Shown here: positions 1 to 10,722 of the stretch, in pieces
Layout of the letters: the number at the start of each line of letters is the position of its first letter
Position numbering within the stretch: position 1 is the stretch's first letter
Source: Anniella stebbinsi
Lineage: Eukaryota > Chordata > Lepidosauria > Squamata > Anniellidae
Direction of reading: 5' to 3'
Assembly (NCBI GenBank): GCA_029215795.1
Contig: JARDYH010000007.1
Coordinates: 76,829,763 to 76,893,762, forward strand
DNA: 64,000 nucleotides
The notes under the pieces: model-generated
The model's database searches: none
The model's input: the letters and a program-made list of their open reading frames with translations, nothing else
What the model was told of the DNA's origin: nothing
Program-made: the position numbers and the translations under genes

Positions 1-1481
1 ATCATTAGGTAACTGCATAGTTTAAGGGGCGAAGGTCACATTGGATTGTCCAAATTTCATGCAGAACTGTGTTCATAAGACTCAACCAGCACAGGGATAC
101 AGCATATTATCAGGAGTGAGGAATGAGACAGGAGCAGGCAAAAGGAACATCAGGGCCTGCTCCAGGGTTAACCCCGCCAGGGTTAACTGACATTAACTGC
201 CCTGTGGGAAAGAGCATCAGATGATGGATTCTGTTCTAGTGGAGCTGGTTGTGTTGTTTAGGGTTTTGTGGGAGGTGGGGGCGTGGGGGGTTAGCATGTG
301 ATTCTTGCTGCATCTGTTGCATTTCACAAATATTGTAAGCCACTTTGAAGACTCTAGTTGAAAAAGGGATATAAATATACAAAATAAGTAATACATTTGA
401 AGGCACCACCATGCAGACACCTCCTTGTCCATGCACAACTGCAATAGAGAGAAAGCTCCATCCGTTAGGTGAGGACAATAGTAGAGGGGTTATGCAAAGA
501 TGCTTCCAAACAAGCGATTGCCCACATGCGTGCCCAAGCTGGTACAGACTGCACAATGCCTGCTGCTGGACATTTGAGCCAGAGATATGAAGGCCTGGAC
601 AGGGGAGGAGGGGAGACCCAAAAAACAGGGGTGGGGAGAACAGGAAAATTCAGGGGGAAATACTTCACCAAATTTTCAAAACTCCCTATTGGAGAAATGG
701 GGAAAAACCTACTGTTGTTTTTTTTAAACTAGTTCTCCCGCCCACCCATTTTTCTGTGTGTTTTTCCCCCGTGCCTTCATATCTCTAGTTTATGTCCGTT
801 CTCAAGAAGAACAAGAGACTTAATCTACCACTCTCAGACTCTGAGGCAGCATTTCTTAGCTTGGCACCCTCCAGATAGGCTAGACTACAAATCCATGCTG
901 GGCTCGAGGGTAGCTGTACTTCAACGCATCTGGAGAGCACCAAGTTGGGGAAGGCTGCTTTGAGAGGTGATCCTTGGGTGGCATTCCACCGCCAATTTGT
1001 CATTTTTTAAAATTAATTTTCAACCATCAGGCATCAACCTATAGGATGTGCTTTAATCACCCCTCCCCTCCTGAAACAACTATTATGCATTACAGGAATA
1101 CAGAGATAATGTGGAAGGAACAAGGAGGGAAAGGCGAGGTTTGGGTGGAATACAGAGGCAATACTGGGTCTGGCTAGGTATGCCAGTGTTACATTGTTGG
1201 TACAGGTTAGTGAATGGCTTCCAGGCGACCTTGGTTTTTTTTAGCATCTTTTATTTCAGCACAGTAATGGAAAGAAACAGAAAGGGGAGGGTTTTCTTCC
1301 AGTTCCCAGGTGTCCCTCGGTTACAAAGCTCATCAAAGAGAAGGTAACCAGAGCTAACTCTTACCTGGCTGCAAAAAGCTCACACTCCTTGAAAGGAAGA
1401 ATGCCTTTCAGACGGCCTTTAGCCTCACACATTCAACTATTTTTCTAACTGGTCATATACAGGCTGGTACACAAAGATATT
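1..1481. other. Non-coding stretch, old repeats
   Basis: No exon is recognisable on either strand. Around 300-395 there is a LINE-3'-end-like tail (a 'taagccactttgaa...gggatataaata' pattern). Around 850-970 there is a copy of the widespread fold-back repeat with a 'caccctccagat' core. By position this is probably intron or intergenic sequence downstream of the minus-strand exon at 6700-7017; that is inference. Confidence 0.5.
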
Positions 1482-2023
1482 GGCTCAGTTCAGACAACAC
1501 ATTTCTCACTGGTGGTTTCAGAACTCCACTGTGGAGTTTTTACACCACCATTGAGAAATGTGTTGTGTGGAGGGAAAACTCCACCCCATGGTGGAGTTTT
1601 TTTTTAAAGAAAACACTCCACGCTGAATATCCATGCTGTGCAGAGGACAGTTCCTGCACGACGGTCATGTTCCATGTTGTGCAGAGGGCTACATGGAGTT
1701 TCCTGTTGCATTGAGTGGACTTTTCCCACTGGCTACAGAGTTCCCTGCCTAGAACAGCAAAAGGAGCAAGTGTCGCTCTAGGAGAGCCACTAAGATTGTT
1801 GTTTTGCAGCAATGGCTGATGGGATACCACTGAGAGGATAGGGGGAGGAGAGAGGGCAGAGGAACTGCCAATCAAAGCCATGTTGATTTTTACTCAACTC
1901 CATGGGAGACCACATTCACACAATGGTGGTTAAAACACATTGTGTGGCAAGTACCCCCTACAAACTCAACTGTTGAGTGGTGTTTTCACACTGCGTAGAG
2001 AAACGTGTTGTGTGAACTGAGCC
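1482..2023. mobile_element. MITE with GGCTCAGTTCAGACAACAC ends (copy 1)
   Basis: The two ends form terminal inverted repeats of about 26 bp: GGCTCAGTTCAGACAACACA at the left, and at the right a sequence whose reverse complement begins GGCTCAGTTCACACAACACG. The element is flanked by ATT on both sides (1479-1481 and 2024-2026), which fits a 3-bp target duplication of the PIF/Harbinger kind. The interior has several short inverted repeats (around 1525-1600) and no transposase-like reading frame, so it is a non-autonomous element. Related ends occur near 28.7, 30.0, 54.6 and 55.5 kb. Confidence 0.7.
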
Positions 2024-5000
2024 ATTAACTTCTTACCAGAAAATTCACACCACCATGCACCACAATTGTTACTACCGGTAGACACACGTAGACACAAAAC
2101 TAAAAATGCAACACAAATTCTGCTCCAGTGACACCTCTATAGAACAGGCTTGTAGAAAAGCCATTTGCCTAGTTGTTGCAAGTATGACTTTCCCCCAGGT
2201 TAACAGGCAGGAAAACTCTGTAAATTGCAACAGAAGTGTTTTGCTTTTCTTTGCTTGAGGTTTTTCTTTTTAGGCCTGATGGGTCACAAATGGCTCACAT
2301 AGGTGTGGACGAGCGTGTACATGTGTATACATACAAGGTCAGCTAATAAACACTTTTGTTGGGCTAGCAAATTTTGTGGAAATGTTTTTACAGTTGCAGA
2401 TAGAACCAGGCTCAATTCCATGTATGTAACCGCCATAATTTACCCTACTTCCAAGAGCTGGCTTTTTTTTGTTTAAAGCAGCGTTCCCCAATTGACCTCC
2501 AGATGTTCTGGACTACAACTCCCAGCACTCCTGACTGTTGGCCATGCTGGCTGGGGCTGATGGGAGATGAAGTCCAAAACATCTGGAGGGACCAGGCTGG
2601 GGAAGGCTGGTATAAGGTGTTTGTGAGGATTCTGGTTGCAAAGCAAAGGCAAGAGCTGTGAAAGGCGCAGAGAGACTGTGGATAGCTAGTCAGATTGGAA
2701 CACTGGCAATGATAGTAATGAGCTTTGCAGGGCACAGCAGCCCTAACTCCATTTTGTTTTGAGCCTCCAACAGACGCCACTAACATTTTAGAACTTTGCT
2801 CGGCAGCTGCAAGTGTTGCCAAAGAAGAAAACTGCTATCTCTTGGATGTTCCCACCATGTATATCCATCCTATGGAAACGTGAAATACATATGGGCTGAT
2901 CATCGGTCACGCAGTTGTTCTTGCACGCGCCAGAGAAACAAAGATGCTCACACATCACCAGTGGTAAGGGAACAGCATGGTATAAACAAGTACAGGGCTC
3001 AGTTGCCATTGGCGCTGCACCTCTGTAGTATTAACCCCTTTAAGTGCTGAGAAGTTAGCTATTTCCCAACTGTGGAAGCAGAATATAATGGCTCTTTATG
3101 TGCTTCCGTGCTCAGTAAGGAGAAAATATATATGCAGAACATGCCACCAATGCTATTCCTTTACCATGAGTATTTGGTTTTCAGGGAGAGGGATCTTATA
3201 CTGTAGTGCTCATATTGTAGGGATTACCTATACTTGCAGGAGAGGCAGGTGATTTTATGCTCAGCTGTAGACACGATGAAGGGATCTGCTCTTCTCTGCA
3301 CTGCCTGTAAATTAGAGGGTGTTTATAAGTCCCCTGTATCCCGAAAACATTAATTGGTCTCCCCAGGATTACCTGCACATTGCAAAGGATTCTACAGTAC
3401 ATTCTATGGTGAACTGTCTGGGCTCACAGTTGCCCTAATCAAGAGTGGGCAACGTCCAGGGGGGCACATTGCTTCCCGGAACCCAAGGGCCACTTATGCC
3501 ACCGTCATAATTGCTGCCAAATTTGCTATCACAGTGGTGGCATAAAAAAAGTGGAGATTCTACAAGAAAGCAAAGTCCACCTGTAGGAGTGGAATCGTGC
3601 ACCTTTTTTGCAAGCAGAATCAGGCTCCTGGGAGGCGCTGTGCATTCTGCATGACAACCTGTAGTGGTGGAAAAGCTGCCTTTCAAGAAAACTTACATGC
3701 CATTACCATCTTCTTATTGAGGAATCCTGATTAAAAAAACATATAGTCCAACAGCTACTGGAAACTATGGAGCCTGCTTGTTCCTAGGATCTCTCTATTT
3801 CTGGACACCAACACTGGGAACATAGCAACAGCCATCAGCAAGGGATGGAGATTGCTCTTCAATTTAACCACAAGGAGGTTTATCACCTAAGGGCGCAATC
3901 CTATGCATGCTTGAACAGAAAAGAGTCCTACAATTCAATCCTACAGCTAGGCGTTGGCCTTCAGTGTACTCTGCCCAAGTGTCAATATTCTCCCAGATCA
4001 CTCAGGTTACATCCCTGGTCACTACTTGGGTCTTTTGTGCGCTTTCAGCCAGGTTTCTAGTGCCATGGGTAAATCATGTAGATACATTTTCCTCTTTTGG
4101 GTTTTCTCCCATTCCTCTCCCCTATGGGCATGCCAGGTGCTCCTAAGAAGAAAAACATCCCATCGGAAGAGTTGTGCTAAATAGTCCTCAAATGTTTTAC
4201 TTCGGGCCTGGGTTTCAAAACCAATGTGTCTTCAGTCAGGACTGGTCCTTTTAACTTCTTCTAGAAGGCCAGGTACTTGGCATTTCCATGCTTTTTCACC
4301 CACCACGTTACCAAAATCCACCGTTTGGCAATCATTATCCTGGGCCAGCCAAACGGAGACAACCTATAAAGGCCTATACTAACATGATGCCTACAAAACA
4401 AAGGTGGTGATAAACTTCTTCCTGGGCTGGGCTATTTTAGACTGCAGGTAGGGGTGGGGGCTCCCATGACTAAATACTCCTCCATGCAAAAAACAAACCA
4501 ACCCTCCAGGTAGAAAACTAGCACCAGGAAGAAGGCAAGGGCAGAATCCTTTTCCCAAACACCCTAGTTTTCTACATGGGTGTTTATATTATTTTAATAT
4601 GGAACCAGGCCAAAATAGCACCACCTTGAAGCTACCACACAGGATAGTCATTCTTTTCTGTTATGCTATCCCATAAACTGTAGACTACAAACTAAGCCTG
4701 TCAATTTGCTTGACTGTCAATTTGTTTGCACAGCGCTTGAAATGGGACAAACCCATCAGCCCTGCCTAGACAAGCAACAACATAAAGGAATAAGGATACA
4801 GACTCAGCAGCACTAAAAAGGCTGCCCCACTGCAGTACTAGTCTAGAAAGGACCACCCCTTTACATTTGTAACGTTTACATACATGCTGCTCCTTTTCCA
4901 GTTACAAACAACCGGTAGCCCAAGCCAATTTTATCCATGCCCAATGGCCAAGGAAATGATGCCTTTTGAGAATACGCAGAATTTTGAAGCTAGGCTTCTA

Positions 5001-6200
5001 CAACTAGCGACAGAAGCAGTCAGGAGTACCGAACACAGATCTTCCAAAACAGAAATGAAAATCCTCTAGCGGAAAACCTGAAGCCAAAATGTGGCTAACT
5101 TCTACTTAAAGGGAAGAACAAAAAACACAACACATAACGGGCAGATTTATTAAAATAAAGCTCAGAGAAAGGGTGGCTGGCCAGTTGAGAGGACTTCTCT
5201 TACCTCAGTTTCACCCTCAGCCTCTACTAAATGTTCATGTCCCATGCTGCACCGAATCAAGATTTCAGAAGCTTAACTTTCTCATTTGCAAGCAGCTGAG
5301 TCAGGCATGGTATAGTGAAAGACAAAACATAGCCCTGCCATAAATGGTTCCTCTCTTAACATTTCCAGTCTTCACACACACACCAGCCATTCCTTCTAGC
5401 CTATTTCTCCAGCCATCAGAACACCCATCCTTACCACCTATGAAAACCCAAACCAATCATCACAGTTTTCCTGTTCCTTAACGAACAGCAACAATCTTAT
5501 TTTAAATACGCTTTAGGCTTTCCAGGAACAAAGTTATTTTCCCAAAGTGCGGGAAGGAACCATCAAGTAGCTTTGTAAGGAGCTGGATGAGGGCTGTCTC
5601 TCAGTAGGCTAGTTTTTCCAAGGTGTTTAACGTTATCTATAGGATGAGTTGGAATGCAGTTTGAGGATGGAGAAGGAGAGAGTGCAGCAGGTAACTAAGT
5701 ACTGTCAGAAGATCAGCTTTCCAGGGCCAAGGTAGGAACAAAAGAGCCATATGCTTCATCACGCCACACCCTCACCTATCCAGGGACTGGGCCTGCCCTC
5801 CAAAACAATCACTTTACAGTATAAAAATACCTCCAAGAAGAAGAACAGCTGTCCTCAAACAACAGGGGAGCTCAGAGGCAAACCCCTCCCCTGTCTCTCC
5901 CCCAAGGAGAACAGCATCTGTTCACCATGACTACCCCACCACACCTGAAAAGAGTTGCATGCGCAATTCAGAGTGTCAGGCACAGATTGCACAAAGGAGA
6001 GGCGGGTTTGACAGCACCCTCGGCCAGAATCAGTTGATACCCTTTGTGAATTACAATCCCGGGTGCGTTTATTCAGAAGTCCCCCTGTGCTCAATGGGAT
6101 TTACTCCAAGGCAAGCGTGTCTAAGGTTGCAGCCTGACACCCTCCATCCTGGGTGGGCCTCTCGGGATCACCATGTGCCATCCGAACAGTCCTATTAACT
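2024..6200. other. Non-coding stretch with interspersed repeats
   Basis: No exon with a recognisable product. A fold-back repeat lies at about 2488-2615. A short repeat beginning 'gcgcaatcctatgcatgc' starts near 3894, and another SINE-like fragment ('ttcagaagt...caatgggattta') is at 6060-6130. Otherwise this is unique sequence. Downstream exons of the minus-strand gene that starts at 7017 could lie here but I could not identify one. Confidence 0.5.
2485..2618. repeat. Fold-back repeat with 'ctccagatgt...ggactacaactccca' arms
   Basis: The left arm (ccccaattgacctccagatg and onward) pairs with the right arm (ending catctggagg, accaggctgggg) around a central 'ggccatgctggctgg'. Similar diverged copies lie near 11833-11945, 14050-14165, 15597-15680, 24060-24310, 26880-27010, 32391-32530 and 62760-62870. 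It is a short fold-back element dispersed many times in this window. I cannot name the family. Confidence 0.65.
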
Positions 6201-7390
6201 GATCTCCCTACTGACAGGGCACAGGAAGGCCCAGCTCACGGCAAGCCAGACGGATCCCTACCCCAGCCACGCGATTTCCTGTTAGGTAAGATGCACCTCA
6301 GCTCAAGTGCAGGAACCAGCGCACGGCGTTGCAAGGCCAGCTCAACTCCAGGCCCTGGGAACGAGGAAGGAGGAGAAGGATCCCAGCCACGATCAGGCCT
6401 TCCTCGCAGCTCAGCCCCGCCACAGGGATCGCATCCAGCCACGAGAGCCCGCCGTAAGCCTGCAGGACCCAACCCTCCACTCCCTAACCTGTTGGACAAG
6501 GGGCATCCAGGAACCAGAGCACGGGGCTCCAGGTCCGGAGGAAGAGGACCAGGGCGGCTGGGATGCCCCTGCCCCACTCGCAGCTCAGCCCATCCAAGGC
6601 GCCCGCCCCGCCCTATAGGGAGCGCGGGCTCCCGCGGCGCCGCAGCCGCCCTGCTGCTTGTCAAAGGGGGCCAAGCGCCGCCAGCCGCGGGGATCTCACC
6701 GGCTCCTCCTCGCTGCTGCTGCTGCTGCTGTCACCCAGCAGGCCCTGCAGGCGGCGCCAGCTCCGGCTGAGGCCCAGGAGGCTCCCCAGGGTGGTGTCGC
6801 CCGCCGCCGTCGCCGCTGCGGCCCGCTCGCCGTCCCCCGAGGCGGCCCAGAGCAGCAGCTGAGGCGCTAGCAGCGAGACCCGCGCGCGACTCCCGGCCCC
6901 GGCGCCTCGCGCGCGGCAGCCACCAGGCCGCCCGGGAAAGCGGCCCCGCGGCACCGAGGCCCAGGAGGAGCCGCCGCCGCCGCCTCCCGCCGCAGCAGCC
7001 GCCGCCGCCGCCGCCATCTTTAAACACTGAGAGGAGTCCAGGGGGGCCGGGCCGCCACAATAACAATCCTCCGCAAGAGCCTTCAGCCTCGGGCGCGGAG
7101 CAGCTTGGGAGTCCGAGTTTCTCGGCCGGCGCCTTTGTATTGCCAGCGGAGAGAAGCCGCGAGGGGCGGGACTACGACGGCCGTCAGGTCCCGCGGCCCG
7201 GAAATGGCGCGCTGCCGCCGCTGTGCACAGTGGGAAGAAGAGTCCTCCCAGGAGCGTGGCCCCCGTCGTATGAAACGAAGGCGGCAAAACGGAGGAACTA
7301 CGTCTCCCAAGAGGCGCCGCAGCCGCACCCAGGCTCAGCAGCCCTCAGGCATGGTGGGCGATTGAGTCGGCTGTAATGGTTGTTTCCCCG
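6200..7390. promoter_or_regulatory. CpG island over the 5' end of a minus-strand gene
   Basis: GC and CpG density rise sharply from about 6200, peak at 6600-7250 (runs of gcc/cgc, many CG dinucleotides), and fall again after about 7390. The minus-strand ATG at 7017 and a splice donor at 6699 lie inside it, so it is most simply that gene's promoter and first exon. No TATA box is evident, as expected for a CpG-island promoter. Reading frames here on the plus strand are open because of base composition. Confidence 0.75.
6700..7017 (-). CDS. First coding exon of an unidentified gene (Ala/Gly/Ser-rich N-terminus)
   Basis: I do not recognise the product. The ATG at 7017 has a good context (AAG ATG G, after an in-frame-neutral 'tttaaag'). 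The exon runs 318 nt (106 codons, phase 0) to a consensus donor, CCG followed by GTGAGA. The predicted N-terminus begins with a poly-Ala run followed by six Gly. Then come an Arg/Gly/Pro-rich stretch, a more ordered segment around residues 46-58 (SLLAPQLLLWAAS), and a segment GSLLGLSRSWRRLQGLL. It ends with six Ser, three Glu and Pro; the Ser run is encoded by repeated AGC. The remaining exons should lie further along the minus strand, below 6700, possibly outside the window. The call rests on the CpG island, start context, open frame and donor. A 5' UTR readthrough with a different start is possible. Confidence 0.5.
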
Positions 7391-7582
7391 AAAGCGTCCA
7401 GAGTGTTTTGGAGGATCTGATAGAACGTCAGAGGAATAAGACTCGGGTTTAGTCAGGGCGTTAAGACAAAAGGCGGCGGTTGCAACAGGAACCGTGAATT
7501 GTGGCAAAGAGGAGGAGGACCCTGAAACAGCGAATGGGGAAACGAGCTTCTTTCGCGCAGGTGAAGGAAGGTGCGGCAGCAA

Positions 7583-7602
7583 AACTCCAATTCCCAGCAT
7601 GC
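7583..7602 (+). promoter_or_regulatory. ZNF143/THAP11-like motif
   Basis: The sequence AACTCCAATTCCCAGCATGC closely matches the known ZNF143/THAP11 consensus (ACTACAAYTCCCAGMATGC), a frequent element of CpG-island promoters. A reverse-oriented partner (ATTCTGGGAGTTGTAGTC) follows at about 7630-7647. The dispersed fold-back repeat in this window also contains ACTACAACTCCCAGC, so the motif may come from an old repeat copy. Confidence 0.35.
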
Positions 7603-9899
7603 AGTAGAAACCCGGACCCACTTAAATGCATTCTGGGAGTTGTAGTCTGAGACATTTCTAGCTGCTGGACGGCGCGGCCCATGCAGGATTCAAAGAGACG
7701 GCGCTGCATGAGCCGGGCAGACGCCTCTCCACGTTAGCAACCGCTACTTAGAAATACGGTTGTGCAAAGCAGCAAGTCGTGCCTGTGTGGAGCGCGAGGG
7801 GGGAAGAATCTCTCACTCTTCCCAGCCCGTCCATCACTTGACAGGGTCAACCCTGTAAAGCGACGTCAGCCTACACGTCCCATCCGGCCCCGCGCTTAAA
7901 AGTTCCCAAAGTTTAGGAAGAATGAATGAAGATCGCACGAATGAAATGTTACTGCGACGTGCAAAAAGTGTAAAACTAAATAATTTTCGCTCCTGTGCAT
8001 TTGTGTGATTTGCCTACCCCCTGCCAAAAGAGAGAAAAAGAGAGAGACAACGCATGCACATACACCTCGCTTGAGATAGGGAGCATTTCGAACGAAACCA
8101 TCTTAAAATCAGCAACATCTTTTCCAAACACGCAAATCATAAACCGAACCGAAGAATTGGATTACAATCTACTGAATCGTATGGGATTGGGCTGTGCAGT
8201 ATCGAAACCATGCAGAGCACTGTCCTTTTGAAAAGTAAATAAATGTTGTAAGCCTTTTAGTCCATTTCGCTAACAGGTAGATAAGTCTTAATGTTTGCTT
8301 GTTTAAGGCCATGTTTGTCAGGCATACCTACATTACAGAATAATCACTTTGACAGTAATTCCCTCTTTGGGGAATCCTGGAAATTATAGTTTGGGGGAAG
8401 GCAGAATGGTAAACTGCATTCAATTGGGCTTACTTCCAAGTAGGTGTCCATAGGATTGCAGCCTTAAAGTGCAGTCTATATGTATCTACTTCAAAGTAAG
8501 CCCTATTGAGTAGGTATTGGATTAAACCCTTATCCACTTGAGTTACCAGGTTACTGGTTTACTTTTCCTGGCTGGGTTGTAGTAACATTTGGTAGAGTTC
8601 TGACACAGTATTTTGGGAAGGGGAAGGTGTGTGTGTATTCCACCTCTTAGGCATAGCTCCACTATAAACTTATATTTGTTGGGTTTATACCAATTTACCT
8701 AGGATGGCTCTTCCTCCAACCGATTTTGGGAATTGTAAGTTTGGTGCTGAAGATGTTGTTGTTGTTGGATGGAGCAAACATATAAGTCACTAACTAAACA
8801 ATCCTATGCATGAATACTCAGAAGTAAGCCCCTTTGAAATCAATGGGATTTACTCCCAGGTGTACATAGGATTGTTCCCTAAACCTTCTGAGGCTGCCAC
8901 ACAAAATTCCGTAATTCCAGTCTGATAGCCTTCCTTTGTTATTTTTACCCTGTTTTCCCCATAGGCCCAAGGGCGTTAGCTAATGCAGTTACATTTTAAT
9001 CCTTTTATCTAGAATCACAATGTTGCCATTAAGTTTTAAAACACTTGAACTTCATTTTTATTTTAAATAAAATATATCTCATTCTTCTCCAGATGGCATT
9101 TAGGTGTCTTACCACTTACAATGCAACTACACAAGGCAGTATCAATAATCAACACAATAATCAACATTTTGGGTGCAAGTTCCACTGAGTAAAACAGGGA
9201 TTAGTCCCAGGAGACAGTTCATAATATTAGGAAGTTACTCCTAATGTTTAGCCCAAATCCGCTTCCTTGCAATTTCCACCCATTAGTTCTATTCATCAGC
9301 TGGTACCTGAAGGCAAGTATCATAGACACCAGGCAGACTTCTTTAGTGTATGTGAGCGTGTGTATATGCAGCGGTGCACTCACAGCAGAAACTTGGGCAG
9401 GGTCCTCCTAAGAAGAATGAGAAGGAGAACATCAGAACTGTCTTACCACGTTTGAAATCTGAGAAATACTATACTTGACCATCTAAAGAGCCTGCCCCGC
9501 CCTCCGCCATAAGTCCAGCAGGGCTGGCCCAAAACATGTTGCTGCCTGAGGCAAAGAACAAGATGGCATCCCCCTCCCATTCCATGTACACAAGGTGACT
9601 GGACTAACATCTCTCTCCTATACCGACGCTGGGGTAGCACCTCACACAGCACCTGAAGGAAAGAGGTTAACTTAGTGATCAGGGGAGCAGGCCACGGAGC
9701 TCTCTGCTCCAACAACCAACTGCTGCCTTCCTGCATCTGCCACCTGAGGTGACTGCCTCACTCTGCCTAATAGCAGGGCCAGCCCTGAAGTCCAGACTGT
9801 AAAATGACCGAAGTTCAGCGCTGAGAGGGGGTTTGAAAAATGTAATGCCATGCCCCAACAGGCAGCCCAAGATGGTGAGCAGGATTCCCCTCCTTTCCA

Positions 9900-10052
9900 T
9901 TTTATCCTCACAACAACCACCCTGTAAAGTAGGTTAGGCTGAGAGCAAATGACTGGTCTAAAACCATGCAGTGAGTTTCATGGCCAAGTGGGGACTAGAA
10001 CATAGGTCTCCTCAATCCCAGTCCAACACTCTAACCACTACACTACACTGCT
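9900..10052 (-). repeat. tRNA-derived SINE, type 2, minus strand
   Basis: Read on the minus strand, the copy starts with 'agtggttagagtgttggact', runs through 'gggagacctatgttctagtc' and 'tgcatggttttagaccagtc', and ends with 'taacctactttacagggtgg ttgttgtgaggataaaatgg'. This is a common squamate SINE organisation: a tRNA-like head with A and B box remnants, then a conserved tail. A plus-strand copy is at 16385-16640 and a partial one near 40410-40560. Confidence 0.65.
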
Positions 10053-10377
10053 TCTCATAATAATAATGTCACAATAAAACCAATAATATAAAACTAATAA
10101 GTGTACCATCACAGCATAAAATACAACATCAGGTATACTAAGAGGTAAACCAGGTTTTCCCACACCTGTGCAGAACACTAGAGAAATCAGTCCACCTTAG
10201 CTTCTAGCAGCAGATAGAAGGGCAAAGGATTTGGAACGGGTCATCTTAGCACAGCCCCCTATACTTACCAGAAAGGGAAGACTGTTAAGGGGCAGGTTGA
10301 AATGCTGAGTCTCAGCCATAAGTGATTTAGGAAGTGGGTGTGGTACTCTCTTTCCTTCTGTAAGAAGACATAGGCTT

Positions 10378-10722
10378 CCTCTACAAGAGAGGTTTAAAGC
10401 TCTTTCAAGGCACTTAAAAAAAATTACCTCTACAAGAACGGAGCGCAAATCGGGCGTAGAGGCGCATTATCTCTCCGATTATGCGCATTATTGAATGCGC
10501 GTTAAACAGTGAGTTTTATTTTGCTCTGGCCGTTAAAGCGCATTTTGACTATGTGAACAAGCGCTTATGCGCATTAACTACTTGTAAAGAGCATTTTGGT
10601 CATCCGTTAATGCGCTTCGCCACCTCTCGCCGACTCTCGTGCAGAGGTATTAGGTGTAAATGCGCTTCAGCGATTATGCGCATAATCGCCTAACCGGGCA
10701 CAAAAGCGAATCCTTGTAGAGG
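10378..10722 (+). mobile_element. TIR element with CCTCTACAAG ends and GCGC-rich core (copy 1)
   Basis: The ends are CCTCTACAAG (10378-10387) and its exact reverse complement CTTGTAGAGG (10713-10722). A further internal CCTCTACAAG lies at 10427-10436. The core is crowded with ATGCGC/TGCGCAT motifs and contains a perfect 20-bp palindrome at 10670-10689 centred on TGCGCA. A second copy lies inverted at 14225-14559. No clear target duplication was found. The element contains a 70-codon open frame (10481-10693). Its class is unknown to me; the layout is that of a small non-autonomous DNA transposon. Confidence 0.65.
10481..10693 (+). other. Small ORF shared by both CCTCTACAAG elements
   Basis: Seventy codons, starting MRIIECALNSEFYFALAVKA, then a stretch with HFDYVNKRLCALTTCK, HFGH and LMRFA. 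The inverted copy at 14262-14456 encodes nearly the same first ~50 residues and then diverges in frame. Similarity is expected simply because the DNA copies are very alike, so it is not proof of translation. No family is recognised. Confidence 0.25.

Larger units (their letters stand above)
7391..10377. other. Intergenic stretch between two CpG islands
   Basis: No gene recognised. Interspersed short repeats lie at about 8405-8465 and 8797-8880 ('caatcctatgcatg', 'ttactcccaggtgtacatagga'). A repeat with 'gctggcccaaaacatgttgctgcctgaggca' begins near 9526 and extends to about 9785. Related to it are pieces near 17.6-17.8, 22.19-22.44 and 47.88 kb. A SINE follows at 9900-10052. Confidence 0.5.

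Noticed and set aside
6153..6862. Long plus-strand frames across the first CpG island
   Set aside because: They are open because of high GC and are antisense to the better supported minus-strand exon with start and donor.
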